DNA from: a virus | DNA: 55,791 nucleotides | Strand: one strand, 5' to 3' | Virus record (IMG/VR): IMGVR_UViG_3300047476_001434 | Location: 1-55,791 of that record | In this document: positions 22,014-31,299 of the stretch, piece after piece | Position numbering within the stretch: the stretch's first letter is position 1 | Layout of the letters: each line of letters begins with the position of its first letter | Made by a program: the position numbers and the translations under genes | Notes under the pieces: generated by a model | Told to the model about the DNA's origin: nothing | Seen by the model: the letters and a program-made list of their open reading frames with translations, nothing else | Database searches by the model: none

Positions 22014-24764
22014 TTAACTATAATATCCATTAGTTCCTCCTAATTGAACTGCGTCTAACTGAATAATTGTTCTAAGTCTACCAGCTCCATCAGTTCCACC
22101 ACTTGTCCATACAGGATGAGGAGGGTTAATTGTTACAGTGTTACCACTACAATCTAAAATACATATAGGTTGTTCTGTATTTGCACTGTATATAAAATAA
22201 GTATTATCTAATCGACATTGTTGTTGATTTAAGTAAAATTCAACTAAAGGAAATTCATCTCCTGTGTTACCAATAGGACATGTGTTAATTACTGTATAAC
22301 ATGTTCCATTTGTATCACTGATAATAGGTTGGGAAATTCCATTTAAACCAGTAATTTCCAACCATTGGGGTAATGTTACACTTACATAAGAGGGTACCAA
22401 TGTGTCACAGTTGATTACTGTAATACCTACAGTTGCGTTTTGTTGACATTCTTCACAAGTTCCGTATGATGACATATTTTCACCCTCAAAAATTATATCA
22501 GGAACACCATATGACGATTCGTTCCATGTATCGATAATTTCAAAACATAACCAATCAGAGTTACCCCAATGAGATTTAACGAATTCACCTACCGAATAAA
22601 CACCTGATGGTGCCACAAATAATCCAGTTATACCTAAATTACACTCTTCACAATAAAACGTTTCATAAGTAGTAGAACTACAATCTAAACAAGACCCTGA
22701 TGATATTAAACTATAGAAAGTATGGTCACCATCTAAATCAGCTCTAACTCCTGTAACTTCACAACAAACACTATAAATTGGATGGTAAAATGAATCCCCT
22801 ATTTGAACATATTCGTAACTATCTATTGACCCGTTTAAAAAATCAAAAGTTTCACCAAGAGTATATATAGTGTAATATGACACAAAATAAACATTTCCAG
22901 AATTATTAAAAATTCCTTTAACTTGATTGACATCACCAATATTATTGTTATATATATTTATAATTGTATTAGTTAAAGAATCTATCACATAGATAGCGTT
23001 TTCACAATAATCGGTTACGTATAATTTACTATTTACTGAATCAAATAATATTGTTTTGTCGCAACAACAACTATTAAAACCAGGACTAAAGTTTGTTAAA
23101 CTTGTTGTTGAAATATTGAATAATGAATACTGAGTTGACTGACCTGCCAAATATATAGAGGTTCCTCCTGCATAACTCATTGATGTTATTCCATATCCTA
23201 CATTTATAGTATTAAGTAAGTTATATGAAACGGCATCACGTATTAATATTGTTCCATTTATACATGAAAAATATAAGTTTGAGCCAATCTGAATAACTGA
23301 GGTTGGCCAAACACTTCCTATGTAATATGTCGTATTTAATGTGTATGAGTTATATGCGGTAATACTATAAACCGTAAAGAAATCATTACCCGCACTATAA
23401 TTTCTCCATGTTATGTAAAATCTACTATCATTTTGGTTAAAATATACATATGTCGGATAACTAGACGACCCTACTGGGTTAGGTACTACCGTAGTTAATC
23501 CTGTTGAAATGTCAATAATAGCGAATGTATTACCGTAGTAGTTAGCAACGACTAAAATTCCGTTATTCTCATCAAGGGATAATGAACGAGGATTACCACC
23601 ACCTGTACCCCATGAATTTAAAAGAGTGTTAGTGTTTAAATCGATAACTGAAACTTGACTTGAATACTCACTTGTTACATACGCGTAGTTAGTATTAGAA
23701 TCAACAACCATTGAATTACCACCATAAGACCCTGTTGAAGTGATATTCTCAAGAATTAGTTGGGTTATTTCGGTACACGTTGTAAAATCATAAGTAACTC
23801 CATGACACTCAATACAGTTCTCACAATCCGCGTGAGGGTCAAAATCCGCTAATTCTGAATATGTTATTCCTGTTGACGGGTCGGCGGGACCTGTTATTTC
23901 ATAACAACCCTGACCTGTTGAGATATTTGTTGCCTCACCAACACTAAACAATGCGGACGCCCATACAACATCTTCATGACCATCAAGACAATTAGTGATG
24001 ATAGTTTTTTCAGCTACTGTTGCAAGACAATCTTCACATGTAATTCCTGTACTTTCAGGGTTCCCAAGGTCAGTAACTACAATACCAGTGATAGGATTTC
24101 CCTGAATAATTTCTTTAACCGTACCACAAAATTGAGTAATCTCACCTAAGTCGGTAAAGGTGATTAAGTGGTTTGAGTATGTGTTATTAGGTAATGCGAC
24201 ATAATATACGTCAGACGTTAAACACTCATATACTTCGTAAATAATCGGACTAATAGCCAAACAAGTCTCACAATCTGTTTGTGTTGTTGCTGAGAATAAT
24301 GTTGCAAATCGTATCCTATTAGGGTCAGTAAATGACTTTTCTTTAAACTCAAAACAACCGTTGTATCTTTCATTACCCCCAAATTTACCCGATAAATAAA
24401 AATCGAGATAAAAAACATCACCGATAGTTGGTGTTGGGGTAAAATCGGTGGTATTAAAATACACTTCACCAAACACTCCAGAACAATCTGTAAAGATTAA
24501 AGTGTTTGAATTTACATCTAAACATTCTTGACATCCCTCTATCCCGTAAGAACCAAGGACAACCGCATTAGGTGTTAACACGTCGGTATTTTTTTCACCA
24601 AGAATTGTATAACAATTATATGGTATTGGTTTTCTTGACTCACTAGTACCACTAAATAGGTATGTATTACCAACAATTAATGTTGATGAGGGGTCATCAA
24701 AATAAGCCCCGTATTGATTTCCTGATGCACAATCCTGTATATTAAAATATCTAATATTTGCCAT
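22014..24764 (-). CDS. Large modular adhesin/tail-fibre-like protein with beta-propeller
   Basis: 916 aa. It consists of repeated beta-type modules linked by CxxC pairs (CQEC, CETC, CEDC, CENCIEC, CLDC, CEEC, CEEC) before and after a YVTN/NHL-like beta-propeller (~345-640, e.g. NYAYVTSEYSSQVSVIDL and SKLYVTDYCENAIYVIDS). The C-terminal 57 residues form a module also encoded alone by the next gene upstream (24776). No signal peptide is seen. Place downstream of baseplate-like genes and the binding-type architecture fit a tail fibre or tail-tip receptor-binding protein. Cys pairs could bind metal or form disulphides in the extracellular virion. It starts with an A-rich leader without Shine-Dalgarno. 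Confidence 0.75.
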   Translation of the reverse strand: MANIRYFNIQDCASGNQYGAYFDDPSSTLIVGNTYLFSGTSESRKPIPYNCYTILGEKNTDVLTPNAVVLGSYGIEGCQECLDVNSNTLIFTDCSGVFGEVYFNTTDFTPTPTIGDVFYLDFYLSGKFGGNERYNGCFEFKEKSFTDPNRIRFATLFSATTQTDCETCLAISPIIYEVYECLTSDVYYVALPNNTYSNHLITFTDLGEITQFCGTVKEIIQGNPITGIVVTDLGNPESTGITCEDCLATVAEKTIITNCLDGHEDVVWASALFSVGEATNISTGQGCYEITGPADPSTGITYSELADFDPHADCENCIECHGVTYDFTTCTEITQLILENITSTGSYGGNSMVVDSNTNYAYVTSEYSSQVSVIDLNTNTLLNSWGTGGGNPRSLSLDENNGILVVANYYGNTFAIIDISTGLTTVVPNPVGSSSYPTYVYFNQNDSRFYITWRNYSAGNDFFTVYSITAYNSYTLNTTYYIGSVWPTSVIQIGSNLYFSCINGTILIRDAVSYNLLNTINVGYGITSMSYAGGTSIYLAGQSTQYSLFNISTTSLTNFSPGFNSCCCDKTILFDSVNSKLYVTDYCENAIYVIDSLTNTIINIYNNNIGDVNQVKGIFNNSGNVYFVSYYTIYTLGETFDFLNGSIDSYEYVQIGDSFYHPIYSVCCEVTGVRADLDGDHTFYSLISSGSCLDCSSTTYETFYCEECNLGITGLFVAPSGVYSVGEFVKSHWGNSDWLCFEIIDTWNESSYGVPDIIFEGENMSSYGTCEECQQNATVGITVINCDTLVPSYVSVTLPQWLEITGLNGISQPIISDTNGTCYTVINTCPIGNTGDEFPLVEFYLNQQQCRLDNTYFIYSANTEQPICILDCSGNTVTINPPHPVWTSGGTDGAGRLRTIIQLDAVQLGGTNGYYS
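22017..22187 (-). repeat. Repeat copy 1: C-terminal module of the 916-aa protein
   Basis: Encodes 57 residues (SANTEQPICILDCSGN to GGTNGYYS) also found in the 63-aa gene at 24776. I count 46 of 57 identical residues, and the DNA is largely identical over the central part. Confidence 0.9.
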
Positions 24765-24775
24765 TTTGTTTTTTT

Positions 24776-24967
24776 TTAATTATAAAATCCGTTTTTACCT
24801 CCTAGCTCAACACTATCTAATTGTATAACGGTTCTTAAATTACCGTTTTCGTCAGTACCACCCGTAGTCCATACAGGATGAGGAGGGTTAATTGTGACAG
24901 TGTTACCACTACAATCTATAATACATATTGGTTGTTCTGTATTAGCACTAAAAATTTCTTCCGCCAT
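24776..24967 (-). CDS. Stand-alone copy of the fibre C-terminal module
   Basis: 63 aa: six residues (MAEEIF) followed by a 57-residue module that matches the C-terminus of the 916-aa protein encoded just downstream. It contains CIIDCSGNTVTINPPHPVW and ends VELGGKNGFYN. It is separated by 11 nt from the next gene and by 2 nt from the gene before it. It may be a trimerisation or attachment module supplied separately, a remnant of fibre-gene exchange, or a small virion protein that pairs with the long one. Function unknown. Confidence 0.7.
   Translation of the reverse strand: MAEEIFSANTEQPICIIDCSGNTVTINPPHPVWTTGGTDENGNLRTVIQLDSVELGGKNGFYN
24779..24949 (-). repeat. Repeat copy 2: module in the 63-aa gene
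   Basis: Direct repeat of 22017-22187, on the same strand and about 2.76 kb away. It is suitable for recombination that would swap or delete the large fibre gene between the copies. Confidence 0.9.
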
Positions 24968-24969
24968 TT

Positions 24970-26430
24970 TTATTTTTTGTTTACTATTTGAAATTTTATT
25001 TGTCTTTTATATGTGTTGACTTCTCCTGAAGACTCGACTTTTAAATCAATAAAATATTCATTTGGTATTTTGTCTCTGGTGTCAAATATAAAATAATACT
25101 CATTTGGTGTTCTGTTAACCATAGTCCACTCTTGTACTTGTACTTCAGTTTGACCTTCCTTCACGTATACCCTATAATAAATATCAACTTTTTGTAATAA
25201 TTTTTGAGTGGTAAACGCCTGTTTAACTACAACACCAACTTTTCTAACGTCCGTATTTAAAATTTTCTCATCTTGTTTAATTCCGTAATAATCAAACCCA
25301 TAAATTTTAGGTTCAACTGAATTTGTACCTATTTGGATAGAATTTTTAAAAGGGTATAAAGTGAAATCATTTAAAATGGGATTAATTGTAAATCCATTTA
25401 ATGTTAGGTTATACCATCTATCTGAGAAAGTACACGGGGTTTTATAACCTATTAATGGAGGTACTGTTACCTCATAAACACCCATAGTTTTTCTACAGGT
25501 CGGTAATTGAGTTAATATGGGAGTACCTGAGTTATCTAAAATATCAACAAAAGGTAGATTGTCTAAATTGATGGGATTCCCATCTTCGTATAAATAAAGA
25601 TATAATTTGTTTGTTTTACCTAACGTGAATAAATTTCTATCATCATCAATTAAGTCATCATAATTAGTTTCTAAAAATGGTTCGTAGAATGTTTGAGTAT
25701 GACGAGTAAAAAATTGGACTTCGTAAGCGTCTGATAACCCTGTTAGATTTTCTAGTTCAGGTTTGTATGCAACACCCCACCCAACAATATTAGTTAAAGA
25801 ACCATCTAATATTGAATTTATTTCATTTGTCATATCAAATTGAATATCCTCATTCCCAAATTCAAAATGTTGAGTGTCAATAATAGTTATTGCACTAAAC
25901 GGTACATTCCCTAAATTTTTATTGTTGTAAATACCAGGTTCTGACCAATCATTTATTGTGGTTCTTTGAAAATAATTTGACGGTCTTGTGGAATAGTTTC
26001 TATCGTAATCGATTTCGTATTGTAAATCGGCAAAATCATAACCAACGCCCTCGTCCCATGTTTGAGGTGTTGATGGGTCGTCATTAAGATAAGGTATTCT
26101 AAATAATATTAAGTCAAACGATGTCGCTCTTTGTCTTGATTGGGAAGTTGTGGTATTTAGTAATTCAGGGTTAAACGTTGAGGTGTTAGTCATTCTTAAC
26201 GTATGTTTTACAGATTGACCAATACAATTTATACCAATTGTTCCATTGGAGACCTTCTCAATTAATAAATCTAAATCCAAATTAAAGATAAAACGACTAA
26301 ACCCACTAGGGTATTCTGAAGTTGCCAATTCACCATAAAAAATTTCGGTAACAGGGTTTCTTCCCGTGTTGGTAAAACTGTTTGAAACTATAGTATTATT
26401 CCTACTAAAATATGAATTATTTATTGACAT
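24970..26430 (-). CDS. Beta-rich virion protein, probably tail/baseplate-associated
   Basis: 486 aa from ATG 26430 (a TTG lies one codon earlier). No signal peptide. The N-terminal ~250 residues (VTEIFYGELATSEYPSGFSR, FIFNLDLDLLIEKV) read as a beta-sandwich resembling the tail-protein class seen in Bacteroidetes T4-like phages. The C-terminal part is also beta-rich (KVDIYYRVYVKEGQTEV, FIFDTRDKIPNEYFIDLKVE). It lies between the adhesin genes and the gp5-like gene, with its own ATATTTAT motif. I cannot name the family; structural role is inferred from fold type and neighbours. Confidence 0.68.
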   Translation of the reverse strand: MSINNSYFSRNNTIVSNSFTNTGRNPVTEIFYGELATSEYPSGFSRFIFNLDLDLLIEKVSNGTIGINCIGQSVKHTLRMTNTSTFNPELLNTTTSQSRQRATSFDLILFRIPYLNDDPSTPQTWDEGVGYDFADLQYEIDYDRNYSTRPSNYFQRTTINDWSEPGIYNNKNLGNVPFSAITIIDTQHFEFGNEDIQFDMTNEINSILDGSLTNIVGWGVAYKPELENLTGLSDAYEVQFFTRHTQTFYEPFLETNYDDLIDDDRNLFTLGKTNKLYLYLYEDGNPINLDNLPFVDILDNSGTPILTQLPTCRKTMGVYEVTVPPLIGYKTPCTFSDRWYNLTLNGFTINPILNDFTLYPFKNSIQIGTNSVEPKIYGFDYYGIKQDEKILNTDVRKVGVVVKQAFTTQKLLQKVDIYYRVYVKEGQTEVQVQEWTMVNRTPNEYYFIFDTRDKIPNEYFIDLKVESSGEVNTYKRQIKFQIVNKK

Positions 26431-26445
26431 CAATTTCTTTATTAA

Positions 26446-26453
26446 ATAAATAT
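26446..26453 (-). promoter_or_regulatory. Late-promoter-like motif ATATTTAT (minus strand)
   Basis: 15 nt before the ATG at 26430 and touching the stop of the preceding gene. It probably drives the tail/adhesin gene group 24970, 24776, 22014. Confidence 0.55.
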
Positions 26454-28030
26454 CAATTAATTCTGATATTTTGATTTAATATAGAATTTTCAGCATCGGC
26501 TAAAATTTGGTCAATTTCACTTGTACTTTGTAGGTTACCTGCTGCGATAGGTACAGGAGGCATTGTTGAGGTCGGGTGCACGTGACCTTTAATGTATAAG
26601 AATATTTTTCTAAGTAGAATCATTAATTCATCACCTCTAACTGTTGGGTAGGTTTGATTAAATATTGTTTTACTATCTTGACCAATAAAATTATTTTGGT
26701 CTAAACCATATAAAGAACTCCTAAGTTTTGTACTTTCGTTACCTTTAGGACCCTCAGAATCTTGAGATATTAGATATAGTCTTTGAGCTCCAAGGACCCC
26801 ATAAGATATCGATGAACCCTCAAAATCGTAAGGGGTAACGGTATCCGTTATTACTTCACTTTGAGGACCGATTAAAGGTTTACCATTTTTATTTTCAGAC
26901 ACTAAGAAAAATCCACTAGATACTTTACCCGTGTTAGATTTAATTTTATTATAAAATTTTATATAATTATTTAATTCTGATATATCATTAGTTGTTGTTG
27001 ATTCAGAAAATTTATTACCCTTTAAATAAGAATCTGAAGATGGTGTTACAATAAATGGGAATTGGTCAGTTACCGTATATACAGGGTATGGAGAAACATT
27101 AATATTACTAGTGAACACACCGTCAATATACTTGTTTATAATAAAGACCGCATCATCAAATGATTTACCATTAAATCTAATTTCGTTTAGTAAAGTATAG
27201 TCTGAACCTGGACTTAACTCAGTTATTGTTTTAGGTTTAAAATTTTTGGTATTAACTCTGTCTGAATTTGGGGTTACAGTATATAAACCAACAGTACCGT
27301 TAAAGACATTTTGAGTGTTTTCTAAATTCTCAATATTCCATATAACCATTTTTTTAACTACTTTGACAATTTCTTTTAAACTAACCCTAACTTCAGGTTC
27401 TAAATTTTTCTTAGTTCTTGAGAATAAAGATAGTTGTAAAAAGGCTCTATTTGGATTACCGACAGGTATTGTACTTTTACTTAAAGGGTCAATTACTTTG
27501 CCCGCTCTAACTAATACAGTATCTTTTTTAACTATTACATCAGCATTACCCCTTCCTAACAAACTGTTATCACCAGGTTCAGGGAATATACCTTTTGTTT
27601 TTTCGGAGTCTCGATAAGTACCATCAGGATTTTTTAAACTACGGCCTTCTTTGATTTGAGTTCCAGCCGCGGTAAACGCTTTAGACCCTTCGTAATACTC
27701 AAATGGAGTAGTTAAAGGTGATGAGAATGGTCCCTGAATATAATATTTGTTTTCATTATCAAACTTCTTATTCTGATAGATTATGTGAACATATTCATTT
27801 ATTTCGGGTACTGTGTTAAAATAAAAAGGTAGTAAAGGGAAATATACTATGGGGTCCTCACTTGTCCAAGCTTTAGTTTCGTTCCACCCCTCAACTGAAT
27901 TGATTAATGTCTCATAATCTAAATAAGGCGCGGGTATAACTCTGAGTCTACCTAACATCATAGGGTCTTTATTATCATAAACCTGACCTTGGAAGATTAT
28001 TTGATGTTTATTTTGTTCAGTAATTTTCAT
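26453..28030 (-). CDS. Baseplate protein with gp5/VgrG-type OB-fold-like N-terminus
   Basis: 525 aa. The N-terminal ~120 residues contain the pattern of an OB-fold baseplate hub domain (GQVYDNKDPMMLGRLRVIPA, then VYFPLLPFYFNTVPEINEYV, then YYIQGPFSSP). A later segment GRGNADVIVKKDTVLVRAGK and the C-terminal region (YIKGHVHPTSTMPPVPI) resemble phage baseplate/spike proteins. No lysozyme domain is seen, unlike T4 gp5. It lies in a group with a small helical protein and a 635-aa structural protein (4-nt overlap with the small gene), as expected for a baseplate cluster. Family match is from pattern only. Confidence 0.6.
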   Translation of the reverse strand: MKITEQNKHQIIFQGQVYDNKDPMMLGRLRVIPAPYLDYETLINSVEGWNETKAWTSEDPIVYFPLLPFYFNTVPEINEYVHIIYQNKKFDNENKYYIQGPFSSPLTTPFEYYEGSKAFTAAGTQIKEGRSLKNPDGTYRDSEKTKGIFPEPGDNSLLGRGNADVIVKKDTVLVRAGKVIDPLSKSTIPVGNPNRAFLQLSLFSRTKKNLEPEVRVSLKEIVKVVKKMVIWNIENLENTQNVFNGTVGLYTVTPNSDRVNTKNFKPKTITELSPGSDYTLLNEIRFNGKSFDDAVFIINKYIDGVFTSNINVSPYPVYTVTDQFPFIVTPSSDSYLKGNKFSESTTTNDISELNNYIKFYNKIKSNTGKVSSGFFLVSENKNGKPLIGPQSEVITDTVTPYDFEGSSISYGVLGAQRLYLISQDSEGPKGNESTKLRSSLYGLDQNNFIGQDSKTIFNQTYPTVRGDELMILLRKIFLYIKGHVHPTSTMPPVPIAAGNLQSTSEIDQILADAENSILNQNIRIN

Positions 28031-28239
28031 TTTTTAATTCTTGAGTCGTATTCTTTTTTTATTGTATTATAAGTTACTTCTAATTTATCTAAATGATGAG
28101 TTAATTTAATTAATGTTTCTTTTGTCGAATTAAAATCCTCATTGATAAAGTCCATCACAAACTGTAAATCTTTATTTGAAAAAGATTTGTAATCTTTTAT
28201 TATCTTTAATGCTTTTTCCGCATTTTCTTTTTTTGTCAT
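28027..28239 (-). CDS. Small helical protein in baseplate cluster
   Basis: 70 aa from ATG 28239; an upstream start (28257) would overlap the preceding gene. It is helical and charged (ENAEKALKIIKDYKSFSNKD; a likely coiled coil in the C-terminal half, LTHHLDKLEVTYNTIKKEYD). It overlaps the next gene by 4 nt (ATGA), so the two may be translationally coupled. Possibly an assembly chaperone or small baseplate part; unproven. Confidence 0.6.
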   Translation of the reverse strand: MTKKENAEKALKIIKDYKSFSNKDLQFVMDFINEDFNSTKETLIKLTHHLDKLEVTYNTIKKEYDSRIKK

Positions 28240-28240
28240 A

Positions 28241-30148
28241 TTACATTTTTTTACCAAATGCTGATGCGGGAACCGTCATTCCAGCGGGTGTTATCGATAA
28301 TGCTCCGACGGCAATTTGTACTTTACCGTTTTCACTTTCTTCTTTAGCCATTGCTTTCATTTGACCGAATTTTGATAATATGTCTAAATTTGGACTACCG
28401 TCAGGCATTGCACCTGTAGGAATACCAAGTTTTTGCATTTCCTCAATCGCACCTATAAAGGCTCTAGATTCTGAATATCCGTCTAAGATTTGTGATGCGA
28501 ATAGTAATGGTAATGGTATTTGAGAACCAAACCCTGAACCTGCAATTTTAAGTAACCATAATATTTCATCAATAACACTTTTACATTTCCTCCAATCGGT
28601 TATAAACTGTGCAATTGTTATTAACAACTGAATTAATTTTAAAATCATAATGACTCTTTTATCAGATTGTTCTTTGGCAATATCTGTAATGATTGATTGA
28701 ATCAAATTTCGAATATCTCTTTTAATAAGTTCAAAAAGTTCCTTAACAAATAAACCACCAACTTTTGATACTAAATTTATAACAAACTCCTTAAACGTTT
28801 TTGCAAATTCCATATACCCGTTTATGGTATCAACAAATTGTTTACCTAATGATTTTAACATTACAAAAATTGGTAATAATATTTTAGGTGATAATAATGA
28901 CGCGATTAATCCTTGAGCCATTAACTTAACAAAATTTAAATCAACCGCTGCTTTTATATTACCTTCTATTGCTAAACCGCTCCACGCTTCATTATTGACT
29001 AATGATTGGGTTAAAGCATCCGCGGCGTTAACTAAATCTTCATCAGGAACAAATAATAAATTTTCTAAAGATTCTAATATTGCGTCTGAATCAACAGGTA
29101 ATTTAACATCACCACAATTCTCATATTCAACGACACCATTTTTTAAATTATCAACTTTTAAATCAATATTACGTAAGTCAATTTCAGTAAATTCAAAGAA
29201 AGAATCATCAACACCATCAAGTTCAGCAATTTTTGCAATACCACTAACATCAATTTCAGTTTTGTTGTCAAAACAAAGACCTAAAATTCTTTGTAAAATT
29301 AATGCAAATTTACTAGCGTCTCCCGCTTGCGTTATCCCAACTTCGGCTTTAATAGATACCGCCCCTGTCAATGCCTCAAGTATCCAAGATAAAACATTAT
29401 TAAACTCAACAATTTTAATAGTTTTATAGTAATCAACTAAAAATTCACCAACTTTATTTATGTTGTTAAATCTATCATAAAGTGTTACTTTAAACCATGG
29501 ACCAGTTTGACCTAAATTATCTGTTTCAGTATATTGTATGTCAAATAAATCTTGTCCTGATTGACCTACATATAACTGACCATTATCAATTAAATAGGGT
29601 TGACCACTTTGTATCCTTTGATACAATTCTTTGTTCATCGAGAAAGGATACGTTTGAACTTGGATTGGGTCTTTTTCATATAATACTTTACCAGGTTGTT
29701 CAGACGGGTCTTTTTTCAGTAATCCCATAATGTCAATAGACGGGACTTTTATGTATAGGACTTGAGCATCAAAAGTTTGTTGTTGGTCACAACCAACTGC
29801 GGTTAAGCACTCTTCCAATAGAATTTCTTGGATTTTTGGTTCAACATTTTTTAACGCAGTAAGTAAAAGTTTTTTAACGTATTGTACACTATTACTACCT
29901 TTACCCCCTGTCAGATTATTAATATCTAACAGTTGCTCAAATTGATTTTTAACTTGTCTTTCAAAACTTTTGGTTTTCTCCTTTAACGAATTCAAGGATT
30001 CTGTTGTTTCCTTCTTAGCCTTTTCAAACGAATCACCAGCTCTTTTTTTGACTTTATCATAATCAGATTTAAGTTCCGTATAAGTTTTACTTGCGGTTAT
30101 CTTATCTTGAGCTTTTTTATAATCAGCATTTAAATCTATTGATGACAT
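28241..30148 (-). CDS. Large structural protein with helical hydrophobic region
   Basis: 635 aa. A Lys-rich coiled-coil start (~1-75) is followed by a beta-rich middle (ELYQRIQSGQPYLIDNGQLY; WFKVTLYDRF). A C-terminal half has long hydrophobic helices (FVKLMAQGLIASLLSPKILL; VIMILKLIQLLITIAQFITD) and a Gly/Pro/Ala tail. These helices could be buried structural helices or a membrane-active segment. No signal peptide. Located directly upstream of the gp5-like gene in the same operon, so a baseplate or tail-hub component is likely. Family not recognised. Confidence 0.65.
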   Translation of the reverse strand: MSSIDLNADYKKAQDKITASKTYTELKSDYDKVKKRAGDSFEKAKKETTESLNSLKEKTKSFERQVKNQFEQLLDINNLTGGKGSNSVQYVKKLLLTALKNVEPKIQEILLEECLTAVGCDQQQTFDAQVLYIKVPSIDIMGLLKKDPSEQPGKVLYEKDPIQVQTYPFSMNKELYQRIQSGQPYLIDNGQLYVGQSGQDLFDIQYTETDNLGQTGPWFKVTLYDRFNNINKVGEFLVDYYKTIKIVEFNNVLSWILEALTGAVSIKAEVGITQAGDASKFALILQRILGLCFDNKTEIDVSGIAKIAELDGVDDSFFEFTEIDLRNIDLKVDNLKNGVVEYENCGDVKLPVDSDAILESLENLLFVPDEDLVNAADALTQSLVNNEAWSGLAIEGNIKAAVDLNFVKLMAQGLIASLLSPKILLPIFVMLKSLGKQFVDTINGYMEFAKTFKEFVINLVSKVGGLFVKELFELIKRDIRNLIQSIITDIAKEQSDKRVIMILKLIQLLITIAQFITDWRKCKSVIDEILWLLKIAGSGFGSQIPLPLLFASQILDGYSESRAFIGAIEEMQKLGIPTGAMPDGSPNLDILSKFGQMKAMAKEESENGKVQIAVGALSITPAGMTVPASAFGKKM

Positions 30149-30522
30149 TATTTTTTCATTTTGTAAGTATCGTCACTTTTTGAGATATCCTTTTCTAATA
30201 AATTTTGGATAATACCATCGTCAACATCTAAATCAGATATTGAAAAAGATTCTTTTGTGGAATTATTTTTTTCCCAAATATTAGCTTGTAATTTAGAAAG
30301 GGATAGTTTTTTCTCAACACAGTCGTTAATTATTTTTTGTTGTTTTTCAATAACAGGACCTATTAAAGTCATATCTTCAGGTTCTTTCATCATTGAAAGC
30401 ATTTTATTCTGAATTCTAATCGCAGTATTTCTTTGTTCTACAAGTTCGTTATAGATTTCCTGCATTAAGGATAAAATGGATTCCTTACTTAAATTTATTT
30501 CTTTTTTTGTTGGCCTGCCCAT
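30148..30522 (-). CDS. Small helical protein next to the late sigma factor
   Basis: 124 aa. The start is MGRPTKKEINLSKES, followed by a long helix (MQEIYNELVEQRNTAIRIQN) and an acidic end (ISDLDVDDGIIQNLLE). Its stop overlaps the next gene by 1 nt (TAATG). A CTATTTAT motif sits 4 nt before its ATG. Placement beside a gp55-like sigma factor made me think of a T4 gp33-type coactivator, but I see no supporting similarity; a structural role with the downstream genes is equally possible. Confidence 0.6.
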   Translation of the reverse strand: MGRPTKKEINLSKESILSLMQEIYNELVEQRNTAIRIQNKMLSMMKEPEDMTLIGPVIEKQQKIINDCVEKKLSLSKLQANIWEKNNSTKESFSISDLDVDDGIIQNLLEKDISKSDDTYKMKK

Positions 30523-30526
30523 ATCA

Positions 30527-30534
30527 ATAAATAG
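30527..30534 (-). promoter_or_regulatory. Late-promoter-like motif variant CTATTTAT (minus strand)
   Basis: 4 nt before the ATG at 30522, in the gap after the sigma factor gene. It probably starts the 30148-26453 structural operon. Confidence 0.45.
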
Positions 30535-30549
30535 ACTTTAGATTAATTT

Positions 30550-31299
30550 TTATTGTGCCATCTTATCAACTAAATTAAGATAGATGATTTTATATTTTTT
30601 CATGGAACTTCTAATTTCTTTAGTTGTTAAATTTGTCATTTCCCTTAATGATAGTAAAATAACATTCTTATTGAACTTGTTATTATTTGCACCAATAAAA
30701 ATATTTTCATAATTCTCAAATAAATCGTATAACGCGTGACCAAGTTTAAGTTCATTCTCATTTAAGTTTTCTTCCTTTAAAAAGGTATCTAACTCAAATA
30801 AAAGACCCTCAATAACTTTTGCAGAATCTGTTGAGTAGTCCTCAATTTCATATGAAAAGTTCTCATTGTTTTCTAAATCGGATGAAATATCTTCATATGA
30901 TATTTTACGATTAATTTCTTTTTGGTCTTTAATTATCTGTCCCATTAGATAATTTTTACAAATCGTACCAAAATAAGAGTATGCTTTCTTTTCTTTTGAG
31001 GGTTTAAATTTTTCAATTTTAGTCATCAAAAAAGAATGGGTATCGGTATGGATTTCATAAAAATCCATATCTTTACGATATAGTTTATATCTTCGTATTA
31101 TCGAAGATATCATTTTGTCTAAAGGTTTCCGTAAAAAATCATTATAAATCCTATTCCTTTCCTCAAAAGTCTCGGCGTTTAAAAAATCAATAACCGCCAA
31201 TTCTTCTCTGACATCAAAATAATTAGATTGTTTTGGTTTCCTTCCTTTTTTCTTTAATTCTACATCGGTACTTCCTGTTAGATTTAAAATTTCGTCCAT
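30550..31299 (-). CDS. Late-transcription sigma factor (T4 gp55-like)
   Basis: 249 aa. A basic N-terminus (KKKGRKPKQ) precedes a sigma-2-like helical core, with the diagnostic segment AYSYFGTICKNYLMGQIIK at 106-124 followed by a polar stretch (DQKEINRKISYEDISSD), as in T4 gp55-type sigma proteins. A helical C-terminus ends in TTKEIRSSMKKYK, which could be a DNA-binding helix. gp55 directs host RNA polymerase to a single -10-type element with no -35 box, matching the lone ATATTTAT motif of this window (inference). No clamp-binding tail of the gp55 type is obvious. It joins the upstream glycosyltransferase with a 1-nt overlap (TAATG). Confidence 0.78.
   Translation of the reverse strand: MDEILNLTGSTDVELKKKGRKPKQSNYFDVREELAVIDFLNAETFEERNRIYNDFLRKPLDKMISSIIRRYKLYRKDMDFYEIHTDTHSFLMTKIEKFKPSKEKKAYSYFGTICKNYLMGQIIKDQKEINRKISYEDISSDLENNENFSYEIEDYSTDSAKVIEGLLFELDTFLKEENLNENELKLGHALYDLFENYENIFIGANNNKFNKNVILLSLREMTNLTTKEIRSSMKKYKIIYLNLVDKMAQ

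Noticed and set aside
22844-23732. A metabolic enzyme (lactonase-like) reading of the propeller
   Set aside because: No catalytic residues could be assigned and the segment is embedded in a CxxC-linked adhesin-like chain.
30148-30522. Late-transcription coactivator (T4 gp33-like)
   Set aside because: Only position and size support it; no shared residues or clamp-binding end were seen, so it is not called.
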